From: DATAVB01 sp040414495
Lineage (GTDB): Bacteria; Actinomycetota; Actinomycetes; Mycobacteriales; QHCD01
DNA: 64,000 nt
Direction: 5' to 3'
Assembly (NCBI GenBank): GCA_040414495.1
Contig: JBEDUI010000083.1
Coordinates: forward strand, 103,004-167,003
Under the pieces are notes generated by a model. The model was given only the letters and a program-made list of their open reading frames with translations. It had not been told where the DNA came from and did no database searches. Of the stretch, positions 17,686 to 26,727 are shown in pieces. Each line of letters begins with the position of its first letter. The first letter of the stretch is position 1. The position numbers were made by a program, and so were the translations under genes.

Positions 17686-18804
17686 TCAGCCGTACGGGTC
17701 AACCGCGTCGCGTACGCCGTCACCGATCAACTGGAAGCAGGTCACCGCGACCACGACCGCGGCGGCCGGAATCAGCATCCACGGATATTGCAGCACGACG
17801 GAGATCTGCTGGGCGTCGCTGAGCAGTACGCCCCAACTCACGGCCGGCGGCAACATACCGATACCGAGGAAGGACAGCGATGTCTCGGCGATGATCGTGG
17901 CCGGGATGGCGAGCATGGCGACGGCCACGATGTGGCTCATCGCGTTGGGTAACAGGTGGGTGAAAATAATTCGGCGGTGCGAGCTGCCGGCGGCTTTGGC
18001 CGCGGCGACGTAGTCGGCTTGGGCGTACGCCATCACCTTGCCGCGGACCTGCCGGGCGAGGCCGGCCCAGCCGACCAGAGAGAGCACCAATGTGATGAGG
18101 AAATATCGTTTTGTTACTGACATATCTCGGGGCAACACCGCGGCCATGGTCGCCCACAACGGCAATGTCGGCACGGACAGAATGATCTCGATAATGCGTT
18201 GGATGATCGTATCGACGGCGCCCCGGAAATAGCCGGAGATCGTACCGATGATCGCCGCCAACGCGGTCGAGATCGCCACACCCAACAATCCGATGGTCAG
18301 GGACACCCGGGCGCCCTGCATCGTCCTGGCGAAGACGTCCCGGCCCTGGGTATCGGCGCCCCACAGCAGAACCTTGTTGGGCGCCTTCACGGTAAAGAGG
18401 TGCCGGCGGGTCGGGATGATGCCGAACAGCTTGTACTTGAAGCCCTCACCGAAGAAATGCACGGTGACCGACTTCTTGCAGTCGGACTTGTATTTGTAGG
18501 CGAGGTTGGTGGTGTCGAGCGTCTGGGTGACACCACAGACCGCCGGCCCGCTATGCCAGGTCCACGAGCTGGGCGCGGCGTTCTTGCGGTTGGCGTCCTG
18601 CGCGTCGTACTCGTTCGGCGACAGGAACGTCGCGAACAACGCGCCGAGGTACATCAACGCCAGGATGATCATGGCCACCACGGCGAGCTTGCTTTGGCGG
18701 AACCGCCGCCCCATCAACCGCCACTGGGAGACCTCACCGACGCTGCTCTCGACGGCTTGGGCCTGGACCTCTGGACCCGAAACTGCTTCCTGAATGCTGG
18801 CCAT
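17686..18804 (-). CDS. Oligopeptide-type ABC importer 1, permease (OppC/DppC-like)
   Basis: 372 aa. An OppC_N helix (residues about 40-62) is followed by a long extracytoplasmic loop of about 90 residues that holds the HFFGEGFKYKLFG segment and two cysteines. The BPD_transp_1 core comes next, with GADTQGRDVFARTMQGARVS and the EAA-type ATPase-contact loop ADYVAAAKAAGSSHRRI. The loop is longer than in standard DppC. It forms the channel with the DppB-like protein encoded 11 bp upstream. Confidence 0.94.
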   Translation of the reverse strand: MASIQEAVSGPEVQAQAVESSVGEVSQWRLMGRRFRQSKLAVVAMIILALMYLGALFATFLSPNEYDAQDANRKNAAPSSWTWHSGPAVCGVTQTLDTTNLAYKYKSDCKKSVTVHFFGEGFKYKLFGIIPTRRHLFTVKAPNKVLLWGADTQGRDVFARTMQGARVSLTIGLLGVAISTALAAIIGTISGYFRGAVDTIIQRIIEIILSVPTLPLWATMAAVLPRDMSVTKRYFLITLVLSLVGWAGLARQVRGKVMAYAQADYVAAAKAAGSSHRRIIFTHLLPNAMSHIVAVAMLAIPATIIAETSLSFLGIGMLPPAVSWGVLLSDAQQISVVLQYPWMLIPAAAVVVAVTCFQLIGDGVRDAVDPYG

Positions 18805-18815
18805 CAGTCAACCCC

Positions 18816-19799
18816 TCACGCCACGCGAATCCGCGGATCGATCCACGCCAATGCGATATCGGCAATGAAGTTACCCAGGACCAGCAACACGGACAGCATC
18901 ATCAACAGCGTGCCGGCGAGGTACATGTCTTTGGAAATCAGAGCCTGCAGGAACAACGGGCCCGTGGTTGGCAGATTGAGCACGATCGAGACGATCGCCT
19001 CACCCGAGATCAGCACCGTCAGCGTGGAACCGAGCGTCATCACCAGCGGGTGCAGCGCGTTGCGCGCCGCGTGCTTCCAGATCACCGTTCTTTCCTTGGC
19101 GCCCTTAGCCCGGGCCGTTTGCACGTATTGCTGGTTGAGCACGTCCAGCAGGTTGGCCCGCATCACCCGGGTGAGCCAGGCAGTACTCCCGGCGGAGATC
19201 ACGACCAGCGGGATCCACAGGTGCTTGAGCAAATCGAGGAACTTCCCACCGCTCCACGGCGCGTTCTGATACGCGTTCGAGAACAGGCCGCCGACGTCGG
19301 TGCCGAGATACTTGGCCGCCAGCGTCATCAGCACCAGCGCGAACAGGAACTCCGGTATCGCGATGCCGATGAACTGGATGAGCGTGATGACGTTGTCGGG
19401 TAATGAATATCGATGGGTTGCCGAATACACACCTATTGGTATCGCTATCACCCAGGCCACCAGCAACGAGCCGACACTGAGCGCGACCGAGAGCCCTATC
19501 TTGCTCCAGATCAGCTGACTGACCGGCTCGTGCTGGCTGAACGACTGACCGAAGTCGCCGTGCACAAAGCCCTTGGCCCACTTCTCGTACTTGACGTACC
19601 ACGGATCATCAACGCCGTACTGCTTCTTCAAGGCGTCGATCTGCGTCGAAGACACATCGCCACCGACCGAACGCAATCGGCTGATCTCCTGGTCGAGCGC
19701 CGAACCCGGAGCCGAGTTCATCAGAATGAAGCTCAGGATCGAGATGGCGATCAACGTCAAGACCATGTAGACAAGTCGCCGCGCAGCGAAAATCAGCAC
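18816..19799 (-). CDS. Oligopeptide-type ABC importer 1, permease (OppB/DppB-like)
   Basis: 327 aa. It begins LIFAARRLVYMVLTLIAISI, the usual N-terminal helix of DppB. Six helices are expected, with the EAA loop QQYVQTARAKGAKERTVIW and a typical C-terminus LAWIDPRIRVA. It follows the binding-protein gene by 42 bp. The extracytoplasmic HGDFGQSFSQHEPVSQLI segment is conserved in this family. Confidence 0.95.
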   Translation of the reverse strand: MLIFAARRLVYMVLTLIAISILSFILMNSAPGSALDQEISRLRSVGGDVSSTQIDALKKQYGVDDPWYVKYEKWAKGFVHGDFGQSFSQHEPVSQLIWSKIGLSVALSVGSLLVAWVIAIPIGVYSATHRYSLPDNVITLIQFIGIAIPEFLFALVLMTLAAKYLGTDVGGLFSNAYQNAPWSGGKFLDLLKHLWIPLVVISAGSTAWLTRVMRANLLDVLNQQYVQTARAKGAKERTVIWKHAARNALHPLVMTLGSTLTVLISGEAIVSIVLNLPTTGPLFLQALISKDMYLAGTLLMMLSVLLVLGNFIADIALAWIDPRIRVA

Positions 19800-19841
19800 G
19801 TCAACGATTCCCTTCGCAGTGTCCGTGGTCCATCAAGCGCG

Positions 19842-22001
19842 TTATGCGTTGTGCTGCGCCGGGTTGTCCCAATAGAAGACCTCCGGATCGTAAACAGCAG
19901 GCACCGGGTGGGTCCAGGGGTTGACGAAGCCGCCTTGGGCCAAATTCTCCTTGCGCGGCACATTCTGCAGCGCGGTCTTGACCACCACGACCTGCGGGTA
20001 GTTGGCAACCGAGCCCATGAAGAACGGTCCCTCTTCGACGTGGATCTTGATCATCTCCCAGACCAGCTTGGTGCGCTTCATGAAGTCCGGCTCGATCTTG
20101 GTCTGGTCGTACAGGTCCCACAGCTTCTGGATCGGGCCCTTCGGGTCTGGATCCAGGCGCGGAGGCGTCCGCTTCCACGGGTCGACGCTTTTCTGCTCGT
20201 TCTCCTGCTTGGTGCCACGCAGCGAGTACATCTCGCCCTCCAGCGGCGCCCAGCGGTCGAACTCGATCGGGACCAGCCACTGTGGATAGACCAAGTGGTT
20301 CGGTCCGTCGCCGACCTCCCAGTTGGTGTGGCCCATCAGCTTGCCCGTCTCCCACTGGTCGGCGTAGTTCGCCGGCGTGACGGGGTTACGGGTCATGTGC
20401 AGGCCAACCGCTTTCGCGTCGTTGACCAACTGGTCGTCCTTGGCCGCCTCGGTCTTGCTGATGTCGGCCGAGTAGTCAATGCGGACAGTCAACTTTGTAC
20501 CGTCGGCCATCTCGAGGTAACCGTCGCCGTTCTTGTCCTTCAGCCCCAGCTCGGCCAGCAACTGCTTGGCCTTCTTCGGGTCGTGCTTGACGTACGCATC
20601 ACGCCATTGCTGGAAGGTCTTCTTGCCTTCGTCGTTGACCTGGTATTCGATCGCCTTCGGGCTCATCGTTCCGCTGGTCTGGAAGCCGGTCTGGAAATAC
20701 AGCGTCTTCTGGACGTTGGCCCGGTTGAACGCGTACGAGATCGCCTGGCGGAATTTCGTCTCCCGGAACAGGTTGCGCAGCTTCTCATCCGGATAGTCGA
20801 GGTTGAGGAAGAAGATCGAGCCGGTGCCCGATCCGCTGTCCCACAACACGACCTCGGTCTGCGCCTTCTGCTTGGACTGCTGCAGCGTGGATACGTCGGA
20901 GAGGTCGATCTGGTTGAAGTACCCCATGCAGAAGTCGATCTTGCCCTGCTGCACTTCGAGCTTGCCGACCTGCGCGTCCTGCACCGTGGTGATCGAGACT
21001 TCGTCGATGTACGGCAGCTGGTCGCCGTCCTTGGTCACCACCCAGTAATACGGGTTGCGCTCGAGGACCACGCCCTGGTTGTTGTCGAACGACTTGGTCT
21101 TGTAACCCAGCAACGTCGGGCAGTCGGGGTTACGCATCCAGTCCGACTTGTTCTCCCACAAGCCACCGACGGTGTCCCAGTTCTTCGGGACGCTCTTGTT
21201 GTACTTGGGGTGGAACTGCTTCAGGTAGTGCATCGGCAGAACCCAGATCGGGCCGTTCTTGCCGATGGCGCCCTTGGTCCACATCGCGAGGCGGTCGGCG
21301 GTCAACGGGGCCGGCGCGTCGAACGTCATCTTCAACGTGGTGTCATCGACCGCGGTCATCTTGCACAGCGTGTTCTTTCCGGACCGGCATTCATCCGGCG
21401 GCACCTGGGCGAAGTGACCCGGCAGGATGATGTCTTCCCACCAGAACATGATGTCGGCGGTGGTGAACGGCTGACCGTCCGACCACTTCAGACCCTTGCG
21501 GAAATTCAACGTCCACTCAGAAGCATCCGCATTCGACGTCCACGTTTGCACCAGGCCGGGACCGACATCGAGACCGTCATTCAACCAACGCAACAGGGAG
21601 TGACCGTAAAACAACTCCCGGTTAGCATCAGCCTTGGTTGTGCCCTGGCTGGAAAAACAAATCATGTTCATCTTGCCGCCGTACTTCCCGCGCTTAACCC
21701 AGTTGTGCGGGACAACGTACGGACTCTCCGGCAAGCGCTTGCTTACGGCGGGAAGCTTTCCGCTCTTTGTCTGCGCGGCGAGCGTCGGAGATTCAGAGAA
21801 GCTCTTCGGCGGCGCGAGCGGTTTCTTGGCCGAGCCCTTAGCGGTGTCCCCACCGCCACCGGACCCGCCACTACCGCCATTGTTGCCTCCGCCGCCGCCG
21901 CCGCTACTGCAGGAGGCAAGGGCCGCTGAGCCAGCGACTAACGCGGAACCATACAGAAACTTGCGGCGACTGATGCTGCTATTCGAGGTCAGCTCATCCA
22001 C
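19842..22001 (-). CDS. Oligopeptide-type ABC importer 1, Tat-exported substrate-binding lipoprotein
   Basis: 719 aa SBP_bac_5 family, larger than the usual 540-600. The N-terminus has a twin-arginine motif SRRKFL and a lipobox ending LASC, so it is exported folded and lipid-anchored. A glycine/serine-rich spacer (residues about 33-55) follows. The domain shows KWSDGQPFTTADIMFWWE and the RQAISYAFNRANVQ region typical of the family. First gene of importer operon 1; the promoter at 22148-22176 lies about 150 bp upstream. Confidence 0.94.
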   Translation of the reverse strand: MDELTSNSSISRRKFLYGSALVAGSAALASCSSGGGGGGNNGGSGGSGGGGDTAKGSAKKPLAPPKSFSESPTLAAQTKSGKLPAVSKRLPESPYVVPHNWVKRGKYGGKMNMICFSSQGTTKADANRELFYGHSLLRWLNDGLDVGPGLVQTWTSNADASEWTLNFRKGLKWSDGQPFTTADIMFWWEDIILPGHFAQVPPDECRSGKNTLCKMTAVDDTTLKMTFDAPAPLTADRLAMWTKGAIGKNGPIWVLPMHYLKQFHPKYNKSVPKNWDTVGGLWENKSDWMRNPDCPTLLGYKTKSFDNNQGVVLERNPYYWVVTKDGDQLPYIDEVSITTVQDAQVGKLEVQQGKIDFCMGYFNQIDLSDVSTLQQSKQKAQTEVVLWDSGSGTGSIFFLNLDYPDEKLRNLFRETKFRQAISYAFNRANVQKTLYFQTGFQTSGTMSPKAIEYQVNDEGKKTFQQWRDAYVKHDPKKAKQLLAELGLKDKNGDGYLEMADGTKLTVRIDYSADISKTEAAKDDQLVNDAKAVGLHMTRNPVTPANYADQWETGKLMGHTNWEVGDGPNHLVYPQWLVPIEFDRWAPLEGEMYSLRGTKQENEQKSVDPWKRTPPRLDPDPKGPIQKLWDLYDQTKIEPDFMKRTKLVWEMIKIHVEEGPFFMGSVANYPQVVVVKTALQNVPRKENLAQGGFVNPWTHPVPAVYDPEVFYWDNPAQHNA

Positions 22002-22147
22002 GGTCGCTTGGCCCTTTCTCTACTCAGCTCTGAACGCGCACGGCAACACTCGGCCGCGCTGTGCCGAGGGTGAATGTTGGATCTGGTCCGCTCCTGTTCG
22101 AAATCCAGGCCTGGAGTTGTCAGCGGCTTGCCACGTGTGATTGGGGA

Positions 22148-22190
22148 TCGTAAAGCGCTTACGCGCACCTGACAACCTTGTCATGACAAC
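22148..22190 (-). promoter_or_regulatory. Promoter with LacI-type operator upstream of importer 1
   Basis: Read on the minus strand: -35 TTGTCA (22176-22171), a 17-nt spacer, then -10 TACGAT (22153-22148). The palindrome GTAAGCGCTTTAC (22163-22151) fills the end of the spacer and the -10, as in LacI/GalR-repressed promoters. Upstream is a perfect 12-bp palindrome TTGTCATGACAA (22179-22190), resembling GntR-type sites. Transcript start is expected near 22140. Confidence 0.65.
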
Positions 22191-22986
22191 CGGGTTCCAA
22201 AATGTAATAAGCCGGTGAACGGCGTGGCCACAAGGGGACGTAGATAGCTTTCACGATTTGGCGCCCGATATGAAGGAGGATGCCGATGTTACAGGCCGAT
22301 TGCCCGATTCCTGAAAACGATCCCGCGGAATAATTTCCTGCCGTACTGGCTGATCCGACCAGAATCTGTGGAGTTCTTTCAGTCGTCAAACGCGACACGC
22401 CCGAGGTCGGTTTTTACCCGCAACTGTTGTCCAGGCAACCGCAATAGGGTATAGGCTCCGGCCGCCTTCAACTGGAGTGGAAATCCCGGGCGCACGTACG
22501 GCACGTCGGGCTGAATCGTGCGCACATCTCTCGCGACCGGAATTCGGTGTCAGGCCGGCGGGCCGGAAAACCGACGGCTTTTCTGGACCCTGCCTCCCAG
22601 CGGCGGACTCGGTTGCGGCAAACGATCCACTGCGGACGGTCCGATAGGCCGAAAGCCGCTGCTACACACCGGAAATGTTCGAGGTCACCGGGCGGCTTAT
22701 GTGTCAGGATCCGGCCACCCGACTTTACGCAATCGGATCGTCGACGTTGCCCGGCTGCGATATAGGCCGCGAGACGGTGAACAGCACGGCCGAAACCGGC
22801 GCCAATTCTCGTTGCACGGCAACAATGGCCGGGACCGGCCGAACCAATAGCCGGCCAACGATGACGCGAATCCGCGCGTTTCCTGCGAACGTTGTTCCCG
22901 TGCGGCTGCCGCGGCTGGCGTTTCCCCAGCGCCGCATGGGGATCCCCGTCTCACGGCCCCTCCGGATCCAGCTGTGCGCCGCTCGC
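22191..22986. other. Gene-free region between importer 1 promoter and lspA
   Basis: About 800 bp with no supportable gene on either strand. Open frames here lack ribosome sites and family features. No strong hairpin downstream of lspA was recognised. Confidence 0.45.
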
Positions 22987-23574
22987 TTACGGCCGGTCGC
23001 GGTCCGGTGGGTCCGCTGGGTTCGCTGGGTTCGCTGGGCCCGCTGGGATCCGCCGCCCGTCCAGGCCTATGCCGAGCAATCCGGTGAGCGCCAATGCGAC
23101 CGCGCCGATCGTGATGGCCGAATCGGCCAAGTTGAACACCGGGAAATGCTCGCCGTCGGGGCCGAGTACTGAAATGAAATCCACGACGTGGCCGCGAAAC
23201 AGGCCAGGCGAACGGAAGACTCGGTCGATGAGGTTGCCGCACGCACCACCGAGCAACAGGCCCAGTCCAATCGCCCACGGCAACGACCGTAACCGCCCGG
23301 CAATGCGAATGATCATCACAATGACCGCGACCGCCACCACCGCGAAAACGATGGTCATGCTGCCCGCGATGCCGAATGCCGCACCGGGATTGCGGACCAG
23401 CGAGAAATACACGAGTCCGCCGAGAATGCGCTTCGACTGGGTCGGTTCAAGCCGGTCGACGGCGAATATCTTCGAAATGACATCGAGCGCCACGACAATG
23501 CAGGCCACCGCGACCAATACCGCGGCCTTGCGCGGTCGACGCGATTCGACGGACTCCTGGTGCGGCTCGGACAC
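22987..23574 (-). CDS. lspA: Lipoprotein signal peptidase (signal peptidase II)
   Basis: 195 aa, four predicted helices. The catalytic aspartates are D132 (GHVVDFISV) and D151 (FNLADSAITIG), with the family motifs NPGAAFG and GNLIDRV. It cleaves prolipoproteins after lipidation, which suits the many lipoproteins encoded nearby. GTG 23574 is chosen because upstream residues lack conservation. The C-terminal tail is Pro/Ala/Asn-rich and encoded by five 9-bp repeats (23007-23051). Not linked to rluD or ileS here. Confidence 0.93.
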   Translation of the reverse strand: MSEPHQESVESRRPRKAAVLVAVACIVVALDVISKIFAVDRLEPTQSKRILGGLVYFSLVRNPGAAFGIAGSMTIVFAVVAVAVIVMIIRIAGRLRSLPWAIGLGLLLGGACGNLIDRVFRSPGLFRGHVVDFISVLGPDGEHFPVFNLADSAITIGAVALALTGLLGIGLDGRRIPAGPANPANPADPPDRDRP

Positions 23575-23808
23575 GAGGCCAGTCTCGCAGACTCTGGTGC
23601 GTCGACTGGGACAACGGCCCGCGCGGATCATGACGGCGCCTTGATGAGCCGCCCGCCCCAGGACGTCGCGAGCGTCGGCGTCACGAACTGGGAGGGCGGC
23701 CGAGCGAGTTATGCACCGCAGGCCAACTGTCGCCGGACTCACCCGGCAGGCGGGTCCGGGCCCTACCCAGCGGCGACGGGATAACTGTGACGGCCTCCTC
23801 TCCGGCCT

Positions 23809-23950
23809 CGACGGAACAACCGTTGCCTGGCCCCGTCTCCAGCCACGACGGAACACCCGCGGTCAAATCCCAGCGGCAACGGAACAGCGGTCCCCGACCT
23901 CGCCTCCCGTCGCGACGGAACACCCGCCGTCGAATCCCGCGGCGACGACA
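23809..23950. repeat. Degenerate tandem repeat with a CGACGGAACA core
   Basis: The word CGACGGAACA or a close variant recurs at 23809, 23846, about 23877 and 23913, so units are about 31-37 bp. The copies at 23846 and 23913 extend to about 27 matching bases. Directly upstream of lspA and non-coding in appearance. Confidence 0.55.
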
Positions 23951-24596
23951 GCCGCACCTGGATTCCGTCCAGCTGCCGCGTATCGAGAACCTTCGGCCGG
24001 TCAATGTGATGTAGCGCACACTTAGCTGCGTCGCAGACCAATAGCTGCTAGCGGCTCAGTCTCCGACGGCTGCGCGAAGCTGGTCATTTGCTAGCTAGAA
24101 CTCCAGTAATACGGATATATACGACTTTACCCATTGGATGCTGATGTTACTGGTGGGACGATCGCGTGGGAGCGAGCCGAGCCGAGTTGACGTCCATGGC
24201 CCGAACGAAGAAAGCCCTGAATCGCCGCCACAGCAGGCAATCGACGCGTCACACTACCCGGAACCGGATGCCCAACCGCGGTCTGGGTACACCCGACAAC
24301 CGGACGCCGCACCCGCGACGTCCGAGCGCACGCCGAGACGCCAGGAGACCCCCGTACAGGCACCAGCGGCACCGCGCATGCACCGGAGTGACCCGCGGTG
24401 TCGCTCCGGCTGTCTTGCTCCGCAGCCGCGACCCCGGGACCGGGGCTGGGCCACTGCCGCAGCCCGCACCGCACCGCACCTTTTTGCAGCGACCGTGACA
24501 CCAGAGCGATTTCGCGACCCAAAAACCACCCTCACATCACGCTCGCCGCACACAGGCGCAATCGCGCAATCGACAGCCGAAACTGAGCACGCCAAC

Positions 24597-24622
24597 TGAC
24601 CCGCCGACGAATCGGCGGGTCA
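24597..24622 (-). terminator. Strong hairpin terminator of importer operon 2
   Basis: Perfect 11-bp stem TGACCCGCCGA / TCGGCGGGTCA (24597-24607, 24612-24622) with a CGAA tetraloop, 26 bp beyond the stop of the last gene of operon 2. No long U-tract, as is common in actinomycetes. Confidence 0.85.
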
Positions 24623-24648
24623 GTGAGACCGTTATCAGCTGAAGCTGT

Positions 24649-26472
24649 TTACGCGGGCTTCAACGTCCCCTGGAAGGTCAGGATCGTGGTGAAGTTGTCC
24701 GCGTACGGCGAGTTGGCGTAAATCGGATCGTCGTCCGGCGGGTATCCGGCGATCGCGCTGGGCAGTGCTGGGTTGTTTCCGTAGCGTTCCCACAGCGGCA
24801 CCACCGGAAGCAATTCGTTAAACGCCAGCGCAGCCGTTGTGGTGTTCTTCTTCAGGGCGTCGGTGTTCGGGCCAAGACCCGAGTCGATGACGACCTGCTT
24901 CAGATCCACGTCGCCCACCACGTCGGTCTTCTGCTTCATCGGGAAGTTCATTCCCTTTTGCGTCGGAGCCAACTGCGGTGTGTTGTAGGTGAACAATGCC
25001 GCCCGGAAGCTGTCAGCCGGGAACGGGTTGCTGGAGGATCCCCAGCCCTGGATGGCGAGCTGGAAATTACTGCCCTGCACATCCACCTGCTGCTGCACCG
25101 ACTGCTCGCCCTTGAGGACGATGTGGATGCCGAAATCGCTCAGCTGACCGGCGAGGTTCTTCGCCGCGGCCGACCAGTCGGCATAGTCGGACGGGAACAG
25201 CAGGGTGTACGACGCTTCCTTGCCCTTCGGCGTCATCCACTTCTTGCCGTTCTTCTTCCAGCCGGCGGCCTTGAGCAGCTCCTCGGCCTTCTTCTCATCG
25301 CGGTCGTACTTGTTGAGCTTGCCCTCGTCCTCAGCGGACAACCACTGCGACACCACGGTGTCGGAGATGCCCGCCATGTAGACGACGCCCTTACCGGACT
25401 TGCCCTCACCGACCGTGCCGTTCTGGTTCCGGTCGATGAAGTACGCCAGTGCCTGGCGGGCCCGCTTGTCGGAGAACTCGGGCACCTTGTCGTAATTGAA
25501 GAAGATCGCCGGGCCGGAATAGACCGGCGGGCGGATAACCCGGTAGCCCTTCTTGACGAATTCCTCCTCCGACGCGACCGGGAAACCGTGGGTGGCGTAA
25601 TCGATCTTCTTCTGCAACAGCAGCGGGGTCACGGCCTCGACCTCGCCCTGGTACAGCAGCACCTCGTCGAATTTCACCTTGTCGGCCAGGTACGACTTCG
25701 GGTTCTTCGGCATGCTCAGCTGGTTGCTGGTCACGGTGCTGATATCGATGTTGTACGGACCGCTGGCGATAATCGTCTTCGGCTTGAACGCCGAAATCGT
25801 CTTGTTCAGCGACACCATTGTCTTGTCGGTCTGCGGTTTCTTGGCCTTGATCAGCGGCTCGGCCTGCTTGGCGTAAACGCCGAAAACCGAATCGGCCACG
25901 ACCCGTTCGCGCAGAATGTAGTACTGGGCGATCGGCGCCGGCGTCCCGATGTGGTAGACGACCGTCATGTCGTCAGTCTGCTCGAAGCTGTCGACGTAGT
26001 TGAACGCCGGCCGGATCATGACGTAGCCCACCGCCGACGTGGTGTAGACGTCCTTGGCCGTGATCGGGTCGCCGTTGCTCCAGTGCATTCCCTGACGAAC
26101 CTTGTACGTAAAGGTTTTGCCGTCAGCCGACAGCGTGCTGGATTCGTCCGCGAGCAAATAAAGGTACTTCTGCTGCTTCCAGTAATACATGGCGCCGGGG
26201 AGCAGCACGTAGTCGTACAGGTAGCCGATCATGTTCGGAATCGACTCCAGGACACCGTCGAAGGGGTTGAAACTGCCCTTCGGCGGCGCGTCGTACGGGT
26301 ATCCGGCGGTGAATGTGGTGCTACCACTACCACCGCTGCCGCCGCCCGACGTTTTGTTGTTCGCCCGGCTGCACGCGGCCGCTGTTGCGCCGATGCCGGT
26401 CACTCCGAAGAGCTGCAGCGCCCTGCGTCGCGACAGGTCCCAACGGGACTCCGGTACTTCTTCGTTACTCAC
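24649..26472 (-). CDS. Oligopeptide-type ABC importer 2, Tat-exported substrate-binding lipoprotein
   Basis: 607 aa SBP_bac_5 family. The N-terminus has the twin-arginine motif SRRRAL and a lipobox ending AAAC, then a Gly/Ser spacer. The family stretch HWSNGDPITAKDVYTTSAVG is present. It begins at GTG 26472 behind GGAGGAG. Unusually, the binding protein is the last gene of its operon, after the ATPases and a small membrane protein; most such operons place it first. Confidence 0.93.
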   Translation of the reverse strand: MSNEEVPESRWDLSRRRALQLFGVTGIGATAAACSRANNKTSGGGSGGSGSTTFTAGYPYDAPPKGSFNPFDGVLESIPNMIGYLYDYVLLPGAMYYWKQQKYLYLLADESSTLSADGKTFTYKVRQGMHWSNGDPITAKDVYTTSAVGYVMIRPAFNYVDSFEQTDDMTVVYHIGTPAPIAQYYILRERVVADSVFGVYAKQAEPLIKAKKPQTDKTMVSLNKTISAFKPKTIIASGPYNIDISTVTSNQLSMPKNPKSYLADKVKFDEVLLYQGEVEAVTPLLLQKKIDYATHGFPVASEEEFVKKGYRVIRPPVYSGPAIFFNYDKVPEFSDKRARQALAYFIDRNQNGTVGEGKSGKGVVYMAGISDTVVSQWLSAEDEGKLNKYDRDEKKAEELLKAAGWKKNGKKWMTPKGKEASYTLLFPSDYADWSAAAKNLAGQLSDFGIHIVLKGEQSVQQQVDVQGSNFQLAIQGWGSSSNPFPADSFRAALFTYNTPQLAPTQKGMNFPMKQKTDVVGDVDLKQVVIDSGLGPNTDALKKNTTTAALAFNELLPVVPLWERYGNNPALPSAIAGYPPDDDPIYANSPYADNFTTILTFQGTLKPA

Positions 26473-26529
26473 GGCGCTCCTCCTTCAGAGAAGATCGCTA
26501 GTTGTACGGGTTGTGAAACCGATCCGCCG

Positions 26530-26727
26530 CTATTCGGCGGATCGACGGGAGAAGCGCAAAGCTGCGACATCAACGACCAGAAAGATAACGCCCAGAACGA
26601 GCGTAAACACGGTAATAACAAAACCAGGCGAGCCGGGGTGTTCAGCGAGCAGCAACAAACCCGGCACCACGGTGAAGAAAATCGCGAATGGGAGCCCAGC
26701 GCGCGCCAACTGGGTGACAGCGGTCAC
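26530..26727 (-). CDS. 65-aa two-helix membrane protein within importer operon 2
   Basis: Two hydrophobic helices (about residues 10-30 and 36-56: GLPFAIFFTVVPGLLLLAEH, then GFVITVFTLVLGVIFLVVDV) and a basic tail RFSRRSAE. The GTG start overlaps the ATPase stop by 4 bp (GTGA), and the binding-protein gene follows by 57 bp, so it belongs to the operon. I do not recognise a family. A role as accessory subunit or stabiliser of the importer is inference from position. Confidence 0.7.
   Translation of the reverse strand: MTAVTQLARAGLPFAIFFTVVPGLLLLAEHPGSPGFVITVFTLVLGVIFLVVDVAALRFSRRSAE

Larger units (their letters stand above)
23575..24648. other. Intergenic region, repeat-rich, between lspA and importer 2
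   Basis: 1,074 bp without a gene I can support. Three things are visible: degenerate CGACGGAACA repeats (listed), a stretch at about 24490-24560 homologous to the repeat region near 57.05-57.15 kb, and a terminator hairpin at 24597-24622. The AT-richer stretch at about 24005-24140 could hold the lspA promoter (minus strand). Confidence 0.5.

Noticed and set aside
22518..23172. Plus-strand frames between importer 1 and lspA
   Set aside because: No ribosome site, no family features, and the second overlaps the lspA 3' end on the other strand.
24138..24599. Plus-strand frames in the lspA-importer 2 gap
   Set aside because: Low-complexity Arg/Pro composition across repeat DNA; no start signal.
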